This document shows positions 47,001 to 52,915 of a DNA stretch of 64,000 nt, in pieces. Each line of letters begins with the position of its first letter. Positions within the stretch are counted from its first letter, which is position 1. The stretch is from positions 32,481 through 96,480 of the forward strand of contig JAXLWB010000039.1 in NCBI GenBank assembly GCA_046328715.1. The letters are read 5' to 3'. This stretch comes from JAXLWB01 sp046328715 (GTDB lineage Bacteria; Chloroflexota; Anaerolineae; Caldilineales; Caldilineaceae). The notes beneath the pieces were generated by a model, which was not told where the DNA came from, searched no databases, and worked only from the letters and a program-made list of their open reading frames with translations. The position numbers were made by a program, and so were the translations under genes.

Positions 47001-48190
47001 TTCATTTCGATGTTTGCGGCATCCACATGTTCTAGCGGATTCTCGTGGGGCGCAATCGACGGTTGACGCTCGGCGCGCTGCAATTCCAAAATCTTCTGAT
47101 CTTCGGCATTTTGTGCTTCGTTCTCTGCTGCTCGTTCCTCCTGCCGATCATAGAAGGCGCTGACTTGTTGCGTGTTGAGCAGCGGCATCAGGATCATGGC
47201 AGCGATCAGGGCCAGAGCAAAGGTTGTGTAGAGCTTGCGCGAGCGTGCATAGAGGATGATGAGCAGGGCGAAGGATGCGCCACTCAAAACCAACAGCCAG
47301 GTGGAGGCTACAGCCTGGACATTGCCCACTTTGAGTGATTGCTGTACTCTCCATTGCAGCCAGGCTTGCAGAGTTACCGGCGGTGCCCCAGCCCAATCAT
47401 GAAAGTCAGTAACAATGTGGGCCGACACTTGCTCGTTGCCCGTCGGTGGCAGTTGCACGTCGATGATTTGACGCAAAGGCAGCCCGCTGTCGTTGTCGAT
47501 CCAGATCTCGCCTGATCCGCGCATCGCCTGATAGATGGGCGAAGCGTCCAATGTTATGCCTGGCGGCAGATCTCCTTTACGCGCCAGATCGCGGGTTAGT
47601 GTTTGACGCATGTAGTTGGCAAAGGCGGGGCCGTCGAGGTCGTAGGTGTAGCGTGCGTAGGAGAGATGGGGAGATGGAGAGGTGAAGAGAGAGGGAGAAG
47701 GCAGCGCAACGTCGCTTGTTTGGCGGATGTTGATGGCGGCGTTGAGGAAGCCAAGTGGGTCGCCGCCGGGGGCGAAGAGGTCGTGGTTGCTCTCGACCTT
47801 TTGCCAGATGCCGTTGTCGCCCCGGCCCCAAGCTACCCCATCTTCGACCTTCATCTCAACTGCGCCCTGACCGGCGACCACACTGCCCTGGCTGCTCCAG
47901 ATCTTCATCTGCATTGTCTCGGCGGGGCGGTCGACTGCGCCTTCAATGTAGATCTGCTGGCGGCGACTGCTCATGCCGACAGTTGCCAATGATGGCAAGG
48001 GTTGCGTCGCCTGGTCGATGCTGCTGTTGTAGCTGTAGGCACCCCGCTCTTCAGCCAGCCGCCAAGCAGTGTGAACGCCTGAATCGTCGGATGTAGATAA
48101 AACACTGACAGCCTGTATGGGACGGAACAGAATGGCGAAGAGGCCAAGAATCAATACCAGCAAAAGTAGAACTTTGTTTGGGCGCAGCAT
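29081..48190 (-). CDS. Giant secreted mosaic protein (6369 residues): TSP3, LamG, DUF8202-like, beta-helix, Calx-beta and DUF11 modules, LPLV tail
   Basis: One uninterrupted 19.1-kb frame. Approximate order: signal peptide (5-28); unknown N-terminal domain to 280; two hydrophobic helices (293-345); TSP3-like calcium repeats rich in DSDGDGL (450-570); unknown region; a long Gly/Ala/Ile-rich hydrophobic region (1287-1467); TSP3 repeats (1695-1780); four LamG-like domains (1925-2780); Ig-like domains; two more LamG (3090-3510); a module pair of concanavalin-like plus DUF8202-like and a beta-helix (3580-4257); one Calx-beta; a second copy of the pair (4385-5120); DUF11; seven tandem Calx-beta domains (5255-6060); two DUF11 domains; TSP3 repeats (6293-6355); tail VIYLPLVQK. 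GGAGAG precedes the start. It is probably a calcium-stabilised surface adhesin; that role is inferred. Confidence 0.88.
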   Translation of the reverse strand: MLRPNKVLLLLVLILGLFAILFRPIQAVSVLSTSDDSGVHTAWRLAEERGAYSYNSSIDQATQPLPSLATVGMSSRRQQIYIEGAVDRPAETMQMKIWSSQGSVVAGQGAVEMKVEDGVAWGRGDNGIWQKVESNHDLFAPGGDPLGFLNAAINIRQTSDVALPSPSLFTSPSPHLSYARYTYDLDGPAFANYMRQTLTRDLARKGDLPPGITLDASPIYQAMRGSGEIWIDNDSGLPLRQIIDVQLPPTGNEQVSAHIVTDFHDWAGAPPVTLQAWLQWRVQQSLKVGNVQAVASTWLLVLSGASFALLIILYARSRKLYTTFALALIAAMILMPLLNTQQVSAFYDRQEERAAENEAQNAEDQKILELQRAERQPSIAPHENPLEHVDAANIEMNNQSAPAAMDASVSAQSNTTPPANLCAALEQIGAQYNITTTQPITDFFNQLPVGVDLLDSDGDGLTLTQELLLCTDPNKKDSDGDGLSDGIEVRELDTEPNAADSDGDALPDNLEVAGFSYASKQWYLNPLDQDTNKDDILDGLECFYDAASKSMSCTDSDGDGTPDVWDLDDDNDQVPDNVDSARTAMVGDRSNGLTDGEFNFSVQDLTASKPIYVDFQLRPTNPKHLWYTLNVLDWPSNDTEGQIQRKLDTTFYDMLAPEEQAYAEPQLKDGDLRLTPMLEVELSGTPLPLPLTNPQTAVDFETVATGTVQLAQAGANITLNFAFDNPGALYTANIYAVSSCAQVLTDTVPAYNFSNLNHGTTKNITSKWLTQDLAKGEHVLQLRNSLSQTVCSPIPNIVNGGYNDKMVDPVEMASFGVTVREKNNNGALFAYVPLNLIRDGDDNTPVAFSGRMFYRSSNNGTLGTAQSARLIWLVEALSDSCTAYPANFETTLEKSERTKKWCADPSHWNSNGSTIAHVYDDDWYLTGFDVREDQGVKVAVAFQDPSYTTAQPGFAPGKFSEDALWALAQGLEHSFLAGRSNGSTLTLTVNDIVSRFDKSQNGNTSDEQRWGINKAALRVSQYSFEHQSLIATLGMTQTPQLLATYFTSLASSGQITNPTFLYASEEVVRSLSLDTTDLVTPTNHAQWQNGATSANGIVLSMPLSQVPKLTTANVNWKPYLYDSSQNKWQTAPFEQYWDAIGSGIEKALTSTSPDKTQLSTARFIAQSYYLTLFRGISQLIAISDASSFKPITTSPQLSDKQIAAFAQISSDIAWSIKNMVGQVDHLLIKALKKSLLRNRGSLLAKIAVVKTDKGAFELKKAFLDDLFGKSRIAGYIQSADTTLPKCTFCKIVGDGGAVGIGAAALTVASAAIKTILTFTGDLNNATVRWVFAVVDTTLATVNLTSATVTVGKLFSDNISAGNGKKLVGRIAKGFKVSAVAVVGLIIIVGVSIGLFIQSIVSEGISVNSLAFTQALSGVIAGIIVAIILTAIGAIPVVGALIEAIIAVIDAIAMLVCVATGETPSDNNFCTGISGKLAQFIQMLIFDQNPLIDLENSKRLNFANFDFSLVNPDKGMVVGNQITVTVNVGTALFSGNPTLLPTSALWFWQFYSDEQVKKSTFRHYIRTAPKDLVDGLALGQMTDQWQKPDSNSWAPDSKYVVTETVQNTVTLVSAGVNAKQSSLSLIEGFAVPVQECWGITVISGCYIRPLKDRLELSLADTMIFDVFPQNLDLFYRLTARDNGGYALDWDSTFPVLQDADGDGLRSAAFGGNDPDDSKPDSDGDTLSDYYEIAHGTNPLKADEDGDSLNDAAELRYGTDPQQADSDRDGLRDDVEIAGWSYVYAFNGSTSLTTWVWSDPLNANADNDDYTDLQERAYGFNPNVFSSSNILDLTTDLSDADSIVKPGNSFAYSATVKNDLRNRYAFGLIETALPASLASANLAAANLTLAPNTSFTQSGTINVQPVASQAVSLTTRVGAATEDLSDQIAGRTLWLHLDESSGTTFSDASLSGHDAGCSGGGCPTLGGLGYQKKAANFDGVSDQVTINGTGGQLGLANDSFTVLAWVKSDSNSGKRALFSQSNLGATTPFVLGFDSGRPTFGHISNASAPSAIAANEWHRVAWRYDKLSSQAAVFVDGQRVAIASSGSYSLNALSNLTFTLSATGGGWSRFDGMIDEVDLYPRALSDEEIDADDASGGSQVFYFTFEDTKAGTAGSAMLDSTDYANIVTCPTTDDYLCPGTNRTGFIDKGYLFGDGDEFSDILAVSAAPNLDLSRGRGSFAISVWLNKLPDEGGWIMGKYGLGGGGESGYPALRVEGDNVYASFGPSGSNCSLDLTANGVLNSTTSDRSWHHVAVSYDGSTFAAYVDNQPIGSTTACAGKKPAAVNQFYIGGRDLNRDGQGFQGSLDELRIYNHALNDEQISDLYWASSPKIELRFDEAPGQVVVRDSSFSGLDGTCSGNGCPVTGIQGRINQAARFDGVNDAISLSAANTLGLAEHSFTVSAWVKPKNWIAQPVLGTVSASISNTLYLGLKDGVPYAKIGTQEITGTAPANSDKNRWLHLLWQYEFDPIMRKGTLDFYVDGLHRGKVSNVSPLLGTSPIYLGRYGNSYFGGDMDQVQIFRQPLGSVMDFYRQVPKLSLQFEEVQGATSFLNGANPAKNAVCSGSACPDAGTKGRIYRGVAFDGVNDGLSVADYVDLSIASKFSVGLWVRPLQRKNGAWQTLISKGTSTSLNYQLAIKPGTMTLHYTIDLCAAGSTTPGYRIDADAGDLLENAWNHVMLTYDGNEAVVYINGSKSHSTGYSGLQLACLNTKAVQLGYSDSGKDYFAGEMDEVVVYISPLSAEDVAEVASYQAGWFDTSVGRTIVIDNDTPTVRLDVGADILPLEDRVLAIYASDLTSALDKVEYRINNGAWTAAVRDNESWLFSFAPANEGTYTFAVRATDVAGNQSVAQKVIFVDGSGPVLGLTNADSGAILPVTRNEANDSWDLALSGAVTAANSPTAAVWVELYDANGVSSSGRLTTTLSTNTWQINYPFALRPSGPYTVSIEAVDQVGNQSSRSALAKVDGEPASATIDDTGASTTTIASGVTLGGTVSEGTGSSGSSAALTSAAAAGSPSVSNVGPTASASGIQKVEISFHPEGRNDLSSANWQADGLVLHLALDEPITNTDGLSTTLFADASGNGFNATCSQCPTPALRGYYGNALQFDGAGEQLSVPAFGGTLTNNEFSIGGWINADPASSGQDTIFAFVNASNVVQQSLRYEASQQRFVYNDALAGNRVSAGGYITDTWHHWLLSVDAVNQAVLYLDGVSASTFTTTVRPAVTDTLRLGESLQGLLDDVVVYDHSLSASEVRSFYRGYTPLLRLPFDENSFNVGEAVQEESRHQHKATLHVGDGTTELYAAAGKVGSGALPFTRPGEYISLPANPIFDLSGAAFTQLAWIYPQPLNSTDRYPIFDGQPSGVVSKRAFPSLTLVQRTRLEVGFGDGSQWLSYTTDELLVENSWNFVAVTFDGVTYNVYINGVLRASTALFAGKIPYPTSQFNIGGNGGSRFNGLLDEVVLYAQALPAIEITALYYQGWQPVTLAASGAGVSSTSWSYPTPAYLQGSYQIQLRTTDMNGNISFGWLGSERWRGYINTKPLADGPGGVGTTDGFSALSLWLRADSKVNKGINDFVYGWLDRSGKGQNASSPIFTKSPYQIPNQINGQPVIRFNGLSDGADDLLTISDSNLFDYGADRSFIVFSVVKSADPDVGAILSKDVAGGQAAWWTRLENGKYRFLLDDGAGHQPALTSSATVTNGAHILMSYRDRGGNLLRLGVDGTTQSTADTTNAALANSNPLIIGNFNSETNRQLSGDIAEIIVIDGAVNSAERNLIHNYLSARYSVTLPVAIDLYHGDNSVNGDYDLDVAGIGQEADGDHPLATSAGLLLSADQATLDNGDYLIAGHNSTSNDFISADDTPDGLSRMSRVWYLEKTGNLSATLAFDFSAANLQNSLLSRYNLLYRSSGATLYTPLGGDGVVAGDQVSFSLSDGQLQNGYYTLGCSTGSAIVVSSAANSGPGSLRQAINDVCSGGTIVFAPALAGQTIALTSGEIVINKSLTIDAEAAPGLTISGNNSNRIFRINSGKEVIMRYLTLANGRESSTNNPCLTTACGGAIYNAGTLTIQYSTLKDNWVEPFPAGAGGAIYNTGTLLVLHSTLFNNSTKFGGALHTAGTATVLNSTFSNNSADNLGYSIFNNGSLLINQSTLLYTTGSTPGNVWNSVNGTSLIQNSLNQQIDGTLTPLQDNGGPTWTHKPLSSNSAVDSASASCLSDDQRGIPRPQGAACDKGSVEYDFAANEVTLAAATVKEGVAGVTTLNFVVYRPNPSGSSSVAYATAAGSAQAGSDYTATSGVLVFAAGQVSRTVAVQVSGDINTELDETLKVQLSSPVNATLLRTEAIGTIQNDDGLEINNGPGGVGDRSGESELAWWLRSDQVSAANGANVTSWPDLSGYGKDAQQSNAAIQPSFTTNALNGQPVVHFDDGTPERMSMSDHAALVSDRQTIFVVGQHQLFDTDLLLSSSYAYTVPASFAALKQRSVASFVPPEVMSLAATSAGPLIELSSNGVNDIAQVRDSSDNWQSVTTPANNSYHLQVLRWGADDSLRYYRDGALVGTATGANLQPTLHQSTVLGASSSATTPPAAEHLDGNLAEVIIFNRDLNSAERVLVENYLSARYNLPISSTVDFYHGDDAGLSDYDLDVAGVGQEADGNHLLASSGGLLIGADAASLNNGEYLLAGHKTTSNSFVVTGIPSDVAARWNRVWVVEKTGQLSATLGFDLSGGGISQPLFEGYKLLYSPSDPFSFSTLNISHTVADDRIDFRLSNGQLQNGYYTLACLDRTLVVTNTNDSGAGSLRDAIALNPCYGTTLRFDPSLTGQTITLTSGEIAINRNLTIDGEDAPGLILSGNNSSRIFRINSGNRVTVRNLTLANGISAVQNNGCALNCGGAILNFGALTLDAVTVRNNTANYPGAGGAIYNSGSLTVTSSTFNNNQISLSTLTYGYGGAIDNPGTLVVINSTFSGNSAGSDNRGNAISNSGTGVITATTIADAGNSIYLTGGSMKVRASILVNGCGGASGSYDVDNSNLGSCSNSRGGTINLGPLHANGGKTQTRAPGAGSAAIDGLASCVVNVDQRGLARPQGGNCDIGAVEAGSAALQMSFATDRATVAAGESVHYTLLITNSGNDWASGVSVSNTLPSNWQLDENSLTFNPTDSATSVATSTLSMPNLVSGLTIAPSGQITVSYALTAATNSSGWITNSIELSSTASNISIVNQRADAAVNVLQQQLTVGDASLSEGNSGSRLLNFVITRTANLLNTEVTVATVSGSASSGSDFVALSFTKLVLPAGGALTATVGVSITGDLTVEGDESFKLRLLQVTGAEVLDNEGVGTILNDDSANIRVVGGSALEASGVLSIALALSAPVDVDVSVAVSTTDGTAINASGDYTPISGQIITFAAGSVTQTVAISITDDTLVEGNETISVTLGELNANGRPVTIGAASGVGTILADDYATLTLSPAITVSEGNVGATTVPFTVTLMGEVQDSFALAYGLNDGSAHAGGDYQRQNGQLLFTGNSGESHLISVTVNGDVIVEADQTFKLALGVITGSAASAIVVASSPQTVTIDNDDQTAITLSGGITQTEGNSNGVSYRFTATLASGVEGGFDLAYSTDDESASAEDGDYIDNDGLLHFAGLAGETQLITITAKGDTIVEGDEAFNVALHQVSNLAANVISTTLAISGSPQRGIIANDDQALLDLVAGAPISEETFVDGSYSFSVTLKSPVQGGLSVRYATLNRTATAADGDFETTSKDLVFAGLQGETRRFTVRVYGDAKIENDETFGVYLAEATPFASDVMSGSLILASEPQTATILNDDMIFVSVGDVTLEEAAQVASFPVSLSVVNGVTTTIDYTTSAGSAQAGEDYVTTPGLLTLPPNTQYGVITVTVKDDDLLEARESFSLTLSSPQPSDVVALLDAVGEATILNDDLPLLTISDSTVEEGAGNAKFIVSLSGVSEKDVQVSYKTVNLTATAGSDYNAILSNTLLIPAGAISATITVPIVEDLLEEAPESFQVVVSNPVNVVISDGTALGMILDNEQPAIAVSLQANRTLLNVGDVITYSYRITNTGAITLVNVQATDSRFGVVTFNPSVVAPGAGASAQLSKTVTLADLPGPLMNSVWVTATTALKRKATGSSTVAVTLVYAKVSLSKTVSIANIKPLCTPISNMQVPVNTQIVYCYTLTNQGQATMELGDLSDSHLGQLLTANGQLLAPSAQVQHLVTATLSVSTTNIATWTVSLPGSVVAQSDPQAVTLISTGAVNAATVVISSDADDLDGDTIPDNLERAGDVDGDNVPNFLDLDSDGDLISDREEAGPDPLHPLDRNQNNIPDYLEASRSPVIYLPLVQK

Positions 48191-48255
48191 AATCTCTCCG
48201 ATATCAGGGAAGGGGAAACCGACGGTAAAAACAGCTAGCTTTCATAAAGCTTAGT

Positions 48256-48261
48256 ATTATA
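48256..48261 (-). promoter_or_regulatory. Possible -10 element (TATAAT) of the giant gene
   Basis: A perfect TATAAT on the minus strand 66 bases before the start codon. TTGACT lies upstream but only 12 bases away, too near for a standard -35, so the promoter may be of another class. Confidence 0.35.
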
Positions 48262-48440
48262 GCGCTCAAACCGAGTCAAGTACGCTTTTGTAAGCAAATT
48301 GACATTTTTCACACAAATGAGAGGTAAGCATAGTATGAGCAGTTCGTTCTGCTGGGGCGAATGGGATCACCAACCGTCGAGACGTGGAAATCTAGGAGAA
48401 ACGACCCTGGTAAGTTCTTTTTGCGAAGATTCTATTCATG

Positions 48441-48630
48441 TGAGTTCGGGATTGCGATGAATAAGCTTACCTTGTTTACTCCAGGTGACGATTACACCTT
48501 TAGCCCCATTGGGGTGGTACAGAGTACCCCACGGCGTTGCCCGTGGGGTAGAGAAGGACGCCCTCAAATCCCCAGGGCGCTGCCCCATGGGTTACCGTAG
48601 GTTAGCCTGTTAGGCTAAATTCCGAACTCA
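48441..48630. mobile_element. MITE-like element with 13-base terminal inverted repeats
   Basis: TGAGTTCGGGATT at the left is inverted as AATTCCGAACTCA at the right (one mismatch), framing 190 bases. Inside are further palindromes, including TACCCCACGGCGTTGCCCGT, where the ends pair as a CCCCACGG/CCGTGGGG stem. There is no coding capacity. One end also occurs at 21053-21100. No matching transposase is in the window. Confidence 0.55.
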
Positions 48631-48635
48631 TTTTA

Positions 48636-51230
48636 TTACGAAAGTCTAGTTATTTCGTGCGCTTTGACGGTACGTGGCACCTCCGCACCGTCAAACTTGA
48701 CCCAGATTTCGCCGGTCATCGTGGAGACAGTGGTAATTTGACCTGAGCCATGTTGGGCATGACGTACACGGTCGCCGCGTTGCCAGCGGGCCGTGCGCGC
48801 TGGTGCAGCAGGTTGGGAAGGAAGCGCAGTGGCAGTGAGTAATGGCGGCAAGTCGTGGAGGGGATCGCGGATCGCCTGCGTTTCGGCAGTGCGGCGCAGT
48901 CGGGTGAGTGGGTTGGTTTTGTGCGGTTTGAAGCGACGTTCCAATTCATCCAGCCAGCGTTCCATACCCGGATCGGTAAAAGGACGCGGAGCAACACCCG
49001 CAGCCAGGAAAATCTGCCAGGGTTGACGCTGCTCCTCACTCACCCCAACCTTATCGAGCAGGCCACGCTGTTGTAGGCTCTGGTAACAGCCGATCACCCA
49101 CTGAGCGGCCACTTGTTTGTCGGCAGCCGAGGCGCGCCACCATTGACTGAAGTAGCGATCCAGTCCCAGCCGTGGGGCATGGATGGCGATGGCGCGCAGA
49201 TCAACATCGTTCCAATCGGTGGGGGGCTTGTGTGCCGCCTGGGCGATGGCCTGAATAGCAGGCAACAGGCTGGCGTAATTCGCCTCGCGCAAGAAGGGCG
49301 AGAGCGGCTCCTCTTTCAGGCAATCAAGATAAAGGGCAAGGCGAGCACGAGTGATGGCGACATAGAGTAGTCGTCGCTCCTCTTCAGTGCTATGGCTGAG
49401 TTTATAGGGCAGGATCTGGTCGTTGCAGTTGGGCAGAAAGACATGCGGCCATTCCAATCCCTTGGCGCGGAAGATGGTCGTCATGATCAATTTGTCACTC
49501 TGCCCTGCCTGATTGAGCGCTTCGTTTTGTTCACTCAGCTTTTTGACCCCTTGCAAAAAGGCCAGCAAGGTTCCTTGATTCCTGGCATAACGAATAAAGG
49601 CTTCAATCGTTGCTGCGCGGTCGGCACCGGTTTCGGCAAAACCGCTGTTTTTGCTCAGGTAGGTGCTGTACCCCAGACGTTTGTCCAACTCCTGTAAGAT
49701 TTCGGCAGCAGGGTTGTTAGCCAGTTCACCACCGGGGAAGGCTTGCATCAGCCAAGTGAGATCGGCGGCAAAGGCATTGAGCTTTTCACCGACCGAAGGC
49801 GTCACCTGTTCGGCGTGGAGGGCCAGGGCATTGGCAAGAGAGAGCGTGCCGCGCAGGGCGCTGTCGGCGATGCTCTTGGCCACTTCCTTTTTGAGATAAC
49901 GGGCAGGCTGCCAGTAGACCTGAAACCAACATTCACGCCACTGTTCCTGATGGACAGGCAGCAAGCTGGTGCCGTCCTTGCGCAGCTTTTCCAGATAAGC
50001 CAAGCGGCAGTAGGCGATCAGCGTCTTCACTTCGGAGCGCATGTAGAAGGGAACGCTGCCCACAATCTCGTAGGGGATCTTGTGCAGGATCAATTGCTGC
50101 TCAATCGGCGGCGTCTGAGCGTAGATGCGCACTAGCACCACCATCTCTTTGAGCGCCACGCCCGATTGTTGCAAGCCTTGCATGCGCTGCACCATCGCCA
50201 GCCCCATTGTTTCCAACGAATCGTGCGATTGCATTGTGGTGCTCCCGGCAAAGCCCTGCGTCAACTGGATCTGTTTGGCACGGCGGGCACTGTTTTGGCG
50301 GATCACGGCATTGGCGAGGACAATCTGACTGGCCATACAGCGGAAATTCTCAGTCATCAGGTAAACCTTGGCCTGATAGCGCTCGGCAAAGGAGAGAATG
50401 TAGGAGGGATCGGCCCCACGCCATTCGTAGATGGTCTGGTCATCGTCGCCCACAGCCATGTAGTTGCGATGGGGTGACGACAACAAATCGAGCATCTCGG
50501 CTTGAGCTTTGTTGACATCTTGAAACTCATCTACCAACAGACAGTCGGCGCTAAGCGAAAGCGTTGACGGATTGTGTCGTTGCTGGCAAGCAGTTCCCAG
50601 CCAATCATCAGTTGATCATCAAAGGTAAAGAGCCCCAACGTTTTGCGCGCCTGCTCGTAGAGCTTGTAGAGGTCAAGATACTAGGGAAAGTTTTTGCACG
50701 TCGGCCTGGCTGACAAACCGTTCCAACCGGGCAGGCAGATCCAGATTCGCCAAGTCAGGATAGCAGAGATTGCCCTTGCACTTGCTGACATAGGTGAGAA
50801 AATCATCACGGTCGAGCGAATCAAGTTCATCGATATAGGGTACCTTGCGCTCGTAGGCTAGCAATTTGGTCTTTGGCAAAGATCGTCTCGGTGGCGACAT
50901 CGACTGACTCGGAAGGCTTGCTTTTGCAAGTAGGAAGGAGACCTAAGGCAAAGGCTTCTTGAATGATCGAGTGTCCTGCGAGGTGTTCAAGGCGACCATC
51001 ACCGCCTCACACCCCGGCCAGCGTGCCAGCCGACTCTTCAACTCACTCGCATTTTGGTATTGAAGGTCGTCGCCAGGATGCGCCTGGGTTTCGAAGAGAC
51101 GACTTTCCTGCACCAGGCGCAATAATGCGATGTTCAATCGCGGTCGTCTTGCCCGCACCGGTGACCGCAAAGACCACCGGTCCCTGATTGTGGGCGACGA
51201 TGGCTTGTTGTTGGTGGTGAGTTGGATCAT
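48636..51230 (-). pseudogene. UvrD/Rep-type superfamily 1 helicase, 5' half frameshifted
   Basis: The start MIQLTT at 51230 and Walker A GAGKTTAIEHR are recognisable, but the frame is broken several times: one base is missing near 51213, there are several indels at 51100-50900, a TAG stands near 50684 where the copy at 63448 has TGG, and another base is missing near 50560. From 50537 to 48636 the frame is open for 633 codons and carries helicase motifs: VDEFQDVNKAQ (Walker B), VGDDDQTIYEWRGADP, FRAKGLEWPHV and VAITRARLALYLDC, then an SH3-like tail. Without Walker A the remaining part cannot be an active helicase. The inverted copy at 63448-64000 shows the intact 5' sequence. Confidence 0.85.
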
Positions 51231-51413
51231 AAGCAAGATCAAGGATCGGCACACGGATGACGGATTTTACGGATTGCGACGGAGCTTTTAGAATCTGAAT
51301 ATAAACAGGCCTGCCATTTACAGGCGGCAGTGCTGCTCGTAGCCGCCGATCTGAGTCAATGCGAACTGGCGGCTACGAGCACGCCTCTACAAGAATTTCT
51401 AAACACGCTCTTA
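50675..51413. repeat. Left arm of a large inverted duplication (partner 63265-64000)
   Basis: The helicase 5' half and about 180 bases upstream of its start (including GGATCGGCACACGGATGACG and the palindrome near 51324) recur in inverted orientation at 63265-64000. The left copy is the eroded one. Confidence 0.8.
51324..51390. repeat. Eroded copy of the 66-base palindrome at 63285-63350
   Basis: TGCTCGTAGCCGCC and GGCGGCTACGAGCA are still paired, and the right arm continues as CGCCTCTAC, but the left arm has lost its end. The remaining 250 bases to 51650 hold only dispersed GTCCGTGTTTATCC-type sequence. Confidence 0.65.
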
Positions 51414-51650
51414 GCGATTTTTGTCCGTGTTTATCCTGGTTGTTTCCGTCTGATGTCCGCGTAGCGATCCTGCTTTTCTCAATACAGGCGACAAGGCAAG
51501 TTTGATTATACACGACGCTGGCTGATCGCTGAAGTGTGAGCTCTAGCAAATTACGGCCATTGCTCTTTTAAAGTTAAGTCCTGCACACTGCTGCGCACAG
51601 CAGAGCCATGCGCATTCTTCTACATCAGCACAGCTCACCTGCAGCCTGCG

Positions 51651-52410
51651 TCACAGCGGCGCTCTCCTCCTTTTTTGTCGCCTTCTCTTTGCCCTACTCT
51701 TTTTTACCTTGGCTGGCTTGGTCTGCGCTTGCTGCGCCTCGTCGAAGTTCTCTTGCGCTTGCGCGGCTCTGGCTCCAAGCCCAGGGTTGCCAAATAGGCA
51801 GGCTGCGTAGCAAAAGCCGCCCGGTGCAACCTGACGAAAACAGCCATCCAGCGTGCCAATGGCCAGCAACGCATCGTTGCGCTGACGGGCCAGATCACCA
51901 GCACTGCCCTTTTCCGTGCCTTTTCTGCAAGCGAGCGGCATCCAACGCTTGCAACCATTGAATGCCCTGGTTGATCTGATCAGCCGTGACTCCTGCGGTA
52001 GCCACCAGCATCTGCAACTCCGGCTTGTCCTGCAGACCGAAGTAAAAGTCACGCGCCTGCTCATGCCAACTGTCGAACTGCCTGGCGCGCGCCCCTTCAA
52101 TTGCAGGAAGTGGCGACTATCATCATGATCTTTGAGCGCCAACCGTGCCGCACGCAGATCATGATGATAGTGCAGCCTCTGGTTTGGCGTAAACTCTGCT
52201 GAAAGCTCTTGGTCGCGCCCACCTGCTGTGGCGCGCATCACTTTGCACTTGCACCAACGTGCGCGCCGCTTCATAGAGCGCCAATCCCTCTTGCAGACGG
52301 GTGACATCGTAGCCATACTGCGTCAGCGTGTTCGACACTGGCGGCTTCGTTCAACGTGCATTGTTCAAGGCAATGCGCGCTCGTTCCAACGTTTTTTCCA
52401 GGGAAGCCAT
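51651..52410 (-). pseudogene. Frameshifted coiled-coil gene of a Chloroflexota-type family
   Basis: AAAGGAGACGAC precedes ATG at 52410 and the frame MASLEKTLERARIALNNAR, then TGA. Fragments in other frames continue the same protein: TQYGYDVTRLQEGLALYEAA, RLHYHHDLRAARLALKD, ARDFYFGLQDKPELQMLVAT and ADQINQGIQWLQALDAARLQ, ending in a Lys/Arg-rich tail. I recognise this as a family of about 200-residue helical proteins frequent in Chloroflexota, with no known function. At least three frameshifts make it non-functional. Confidence 0.65.
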
Positions 52411-52762
52411 GTCGTCTCCTTTATGCTTTAGTTATTTGGTTAAAACGATGGTGTCACAATTTCATCGTGGAAAGGCAGGATTCATGGGAAGAGAAATGCG
52501 ATTCTTGACAATGACGAAGACAATAGAAAAAGGGAGCAACAGCGGAGATGGTCACAAAGCCCAACAAACTGGTGCAGATGGTCCACGGCGCCTATTGGCA
52601 CCCTCGACTTTGTCCTCATCAGTTGATTCGGTCAGACGGGTTTTGAGGAGCGAGTTGTGGCAAATCACTCCCGTCTGAATTGTGACGAGAGGGATTATAT
52701 ATCGTAAGTTAAATTAAATAAAACCACAATAATCAGAGGTCGCAATTATTACCTTCTAACCA
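52411..52762. other. Non-coding gap with one hairpin
   Basis: No credible gene. TCAGACGGG at 52632 and CCCGTCTGA ending at 52678 form a 9-base stem over a 29-base loop. The rest is AT-rich and unremarkable. Confidence 0.4.
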
Positions 52763-52817
52763 CTTCCGGGAAGGATCGTTGGTACTTGAGGGAGGTTCGC
52801 CATGCCCTTCCCGGAAG
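52763..52817. repeat. REP unit 1, upstream of the RAYT gene
   Basis: A 55-base unit bounded by CTTCCGGGAAGG and CCTTCCCGGAAG; interior GATCGTTGGTACTTGAGG is shared with unit 4. Confidence 0.85.
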
Positions 52818-52915
52818 AGATTCGCGGCTTTCGATCTGTTTGCACTCCACGTTCCATCCATTTATAATCTTACGTATCCGTAATCAAAAAACTTAATGCA
52901 AACAAGAAGCACTCC

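Noticed and set aside
29142..47992. Many plus-strand open frames opposite the giant gene, some over 350 codons (for example 34409-35551 and 36560-37981).
   Set aside because: They are antisense to a continuous domain-bearing frame, have no recognisable domains or ribosome sites, and arise from the base composition of the repeated modules.
48636..50537. Treating the 633-codon open frame as a complete helicase gene.
   Set aside because: It starts at the Walker B motif, and the missing 5' part is present upstream in broken form, so it is the 3' half of a pseudogene.
51608..51961. A 117-codon plus-strand frame.
   Set aside because: It is antisense to the Lys/Arg-rich tail of the coiled-coil pseudogene, which explains its composition.
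52328..52678. A 116-codon plus-strand frame.
   Set aside because: It overlaps the antisense start of a recognisable broken gene and resembles no protein.
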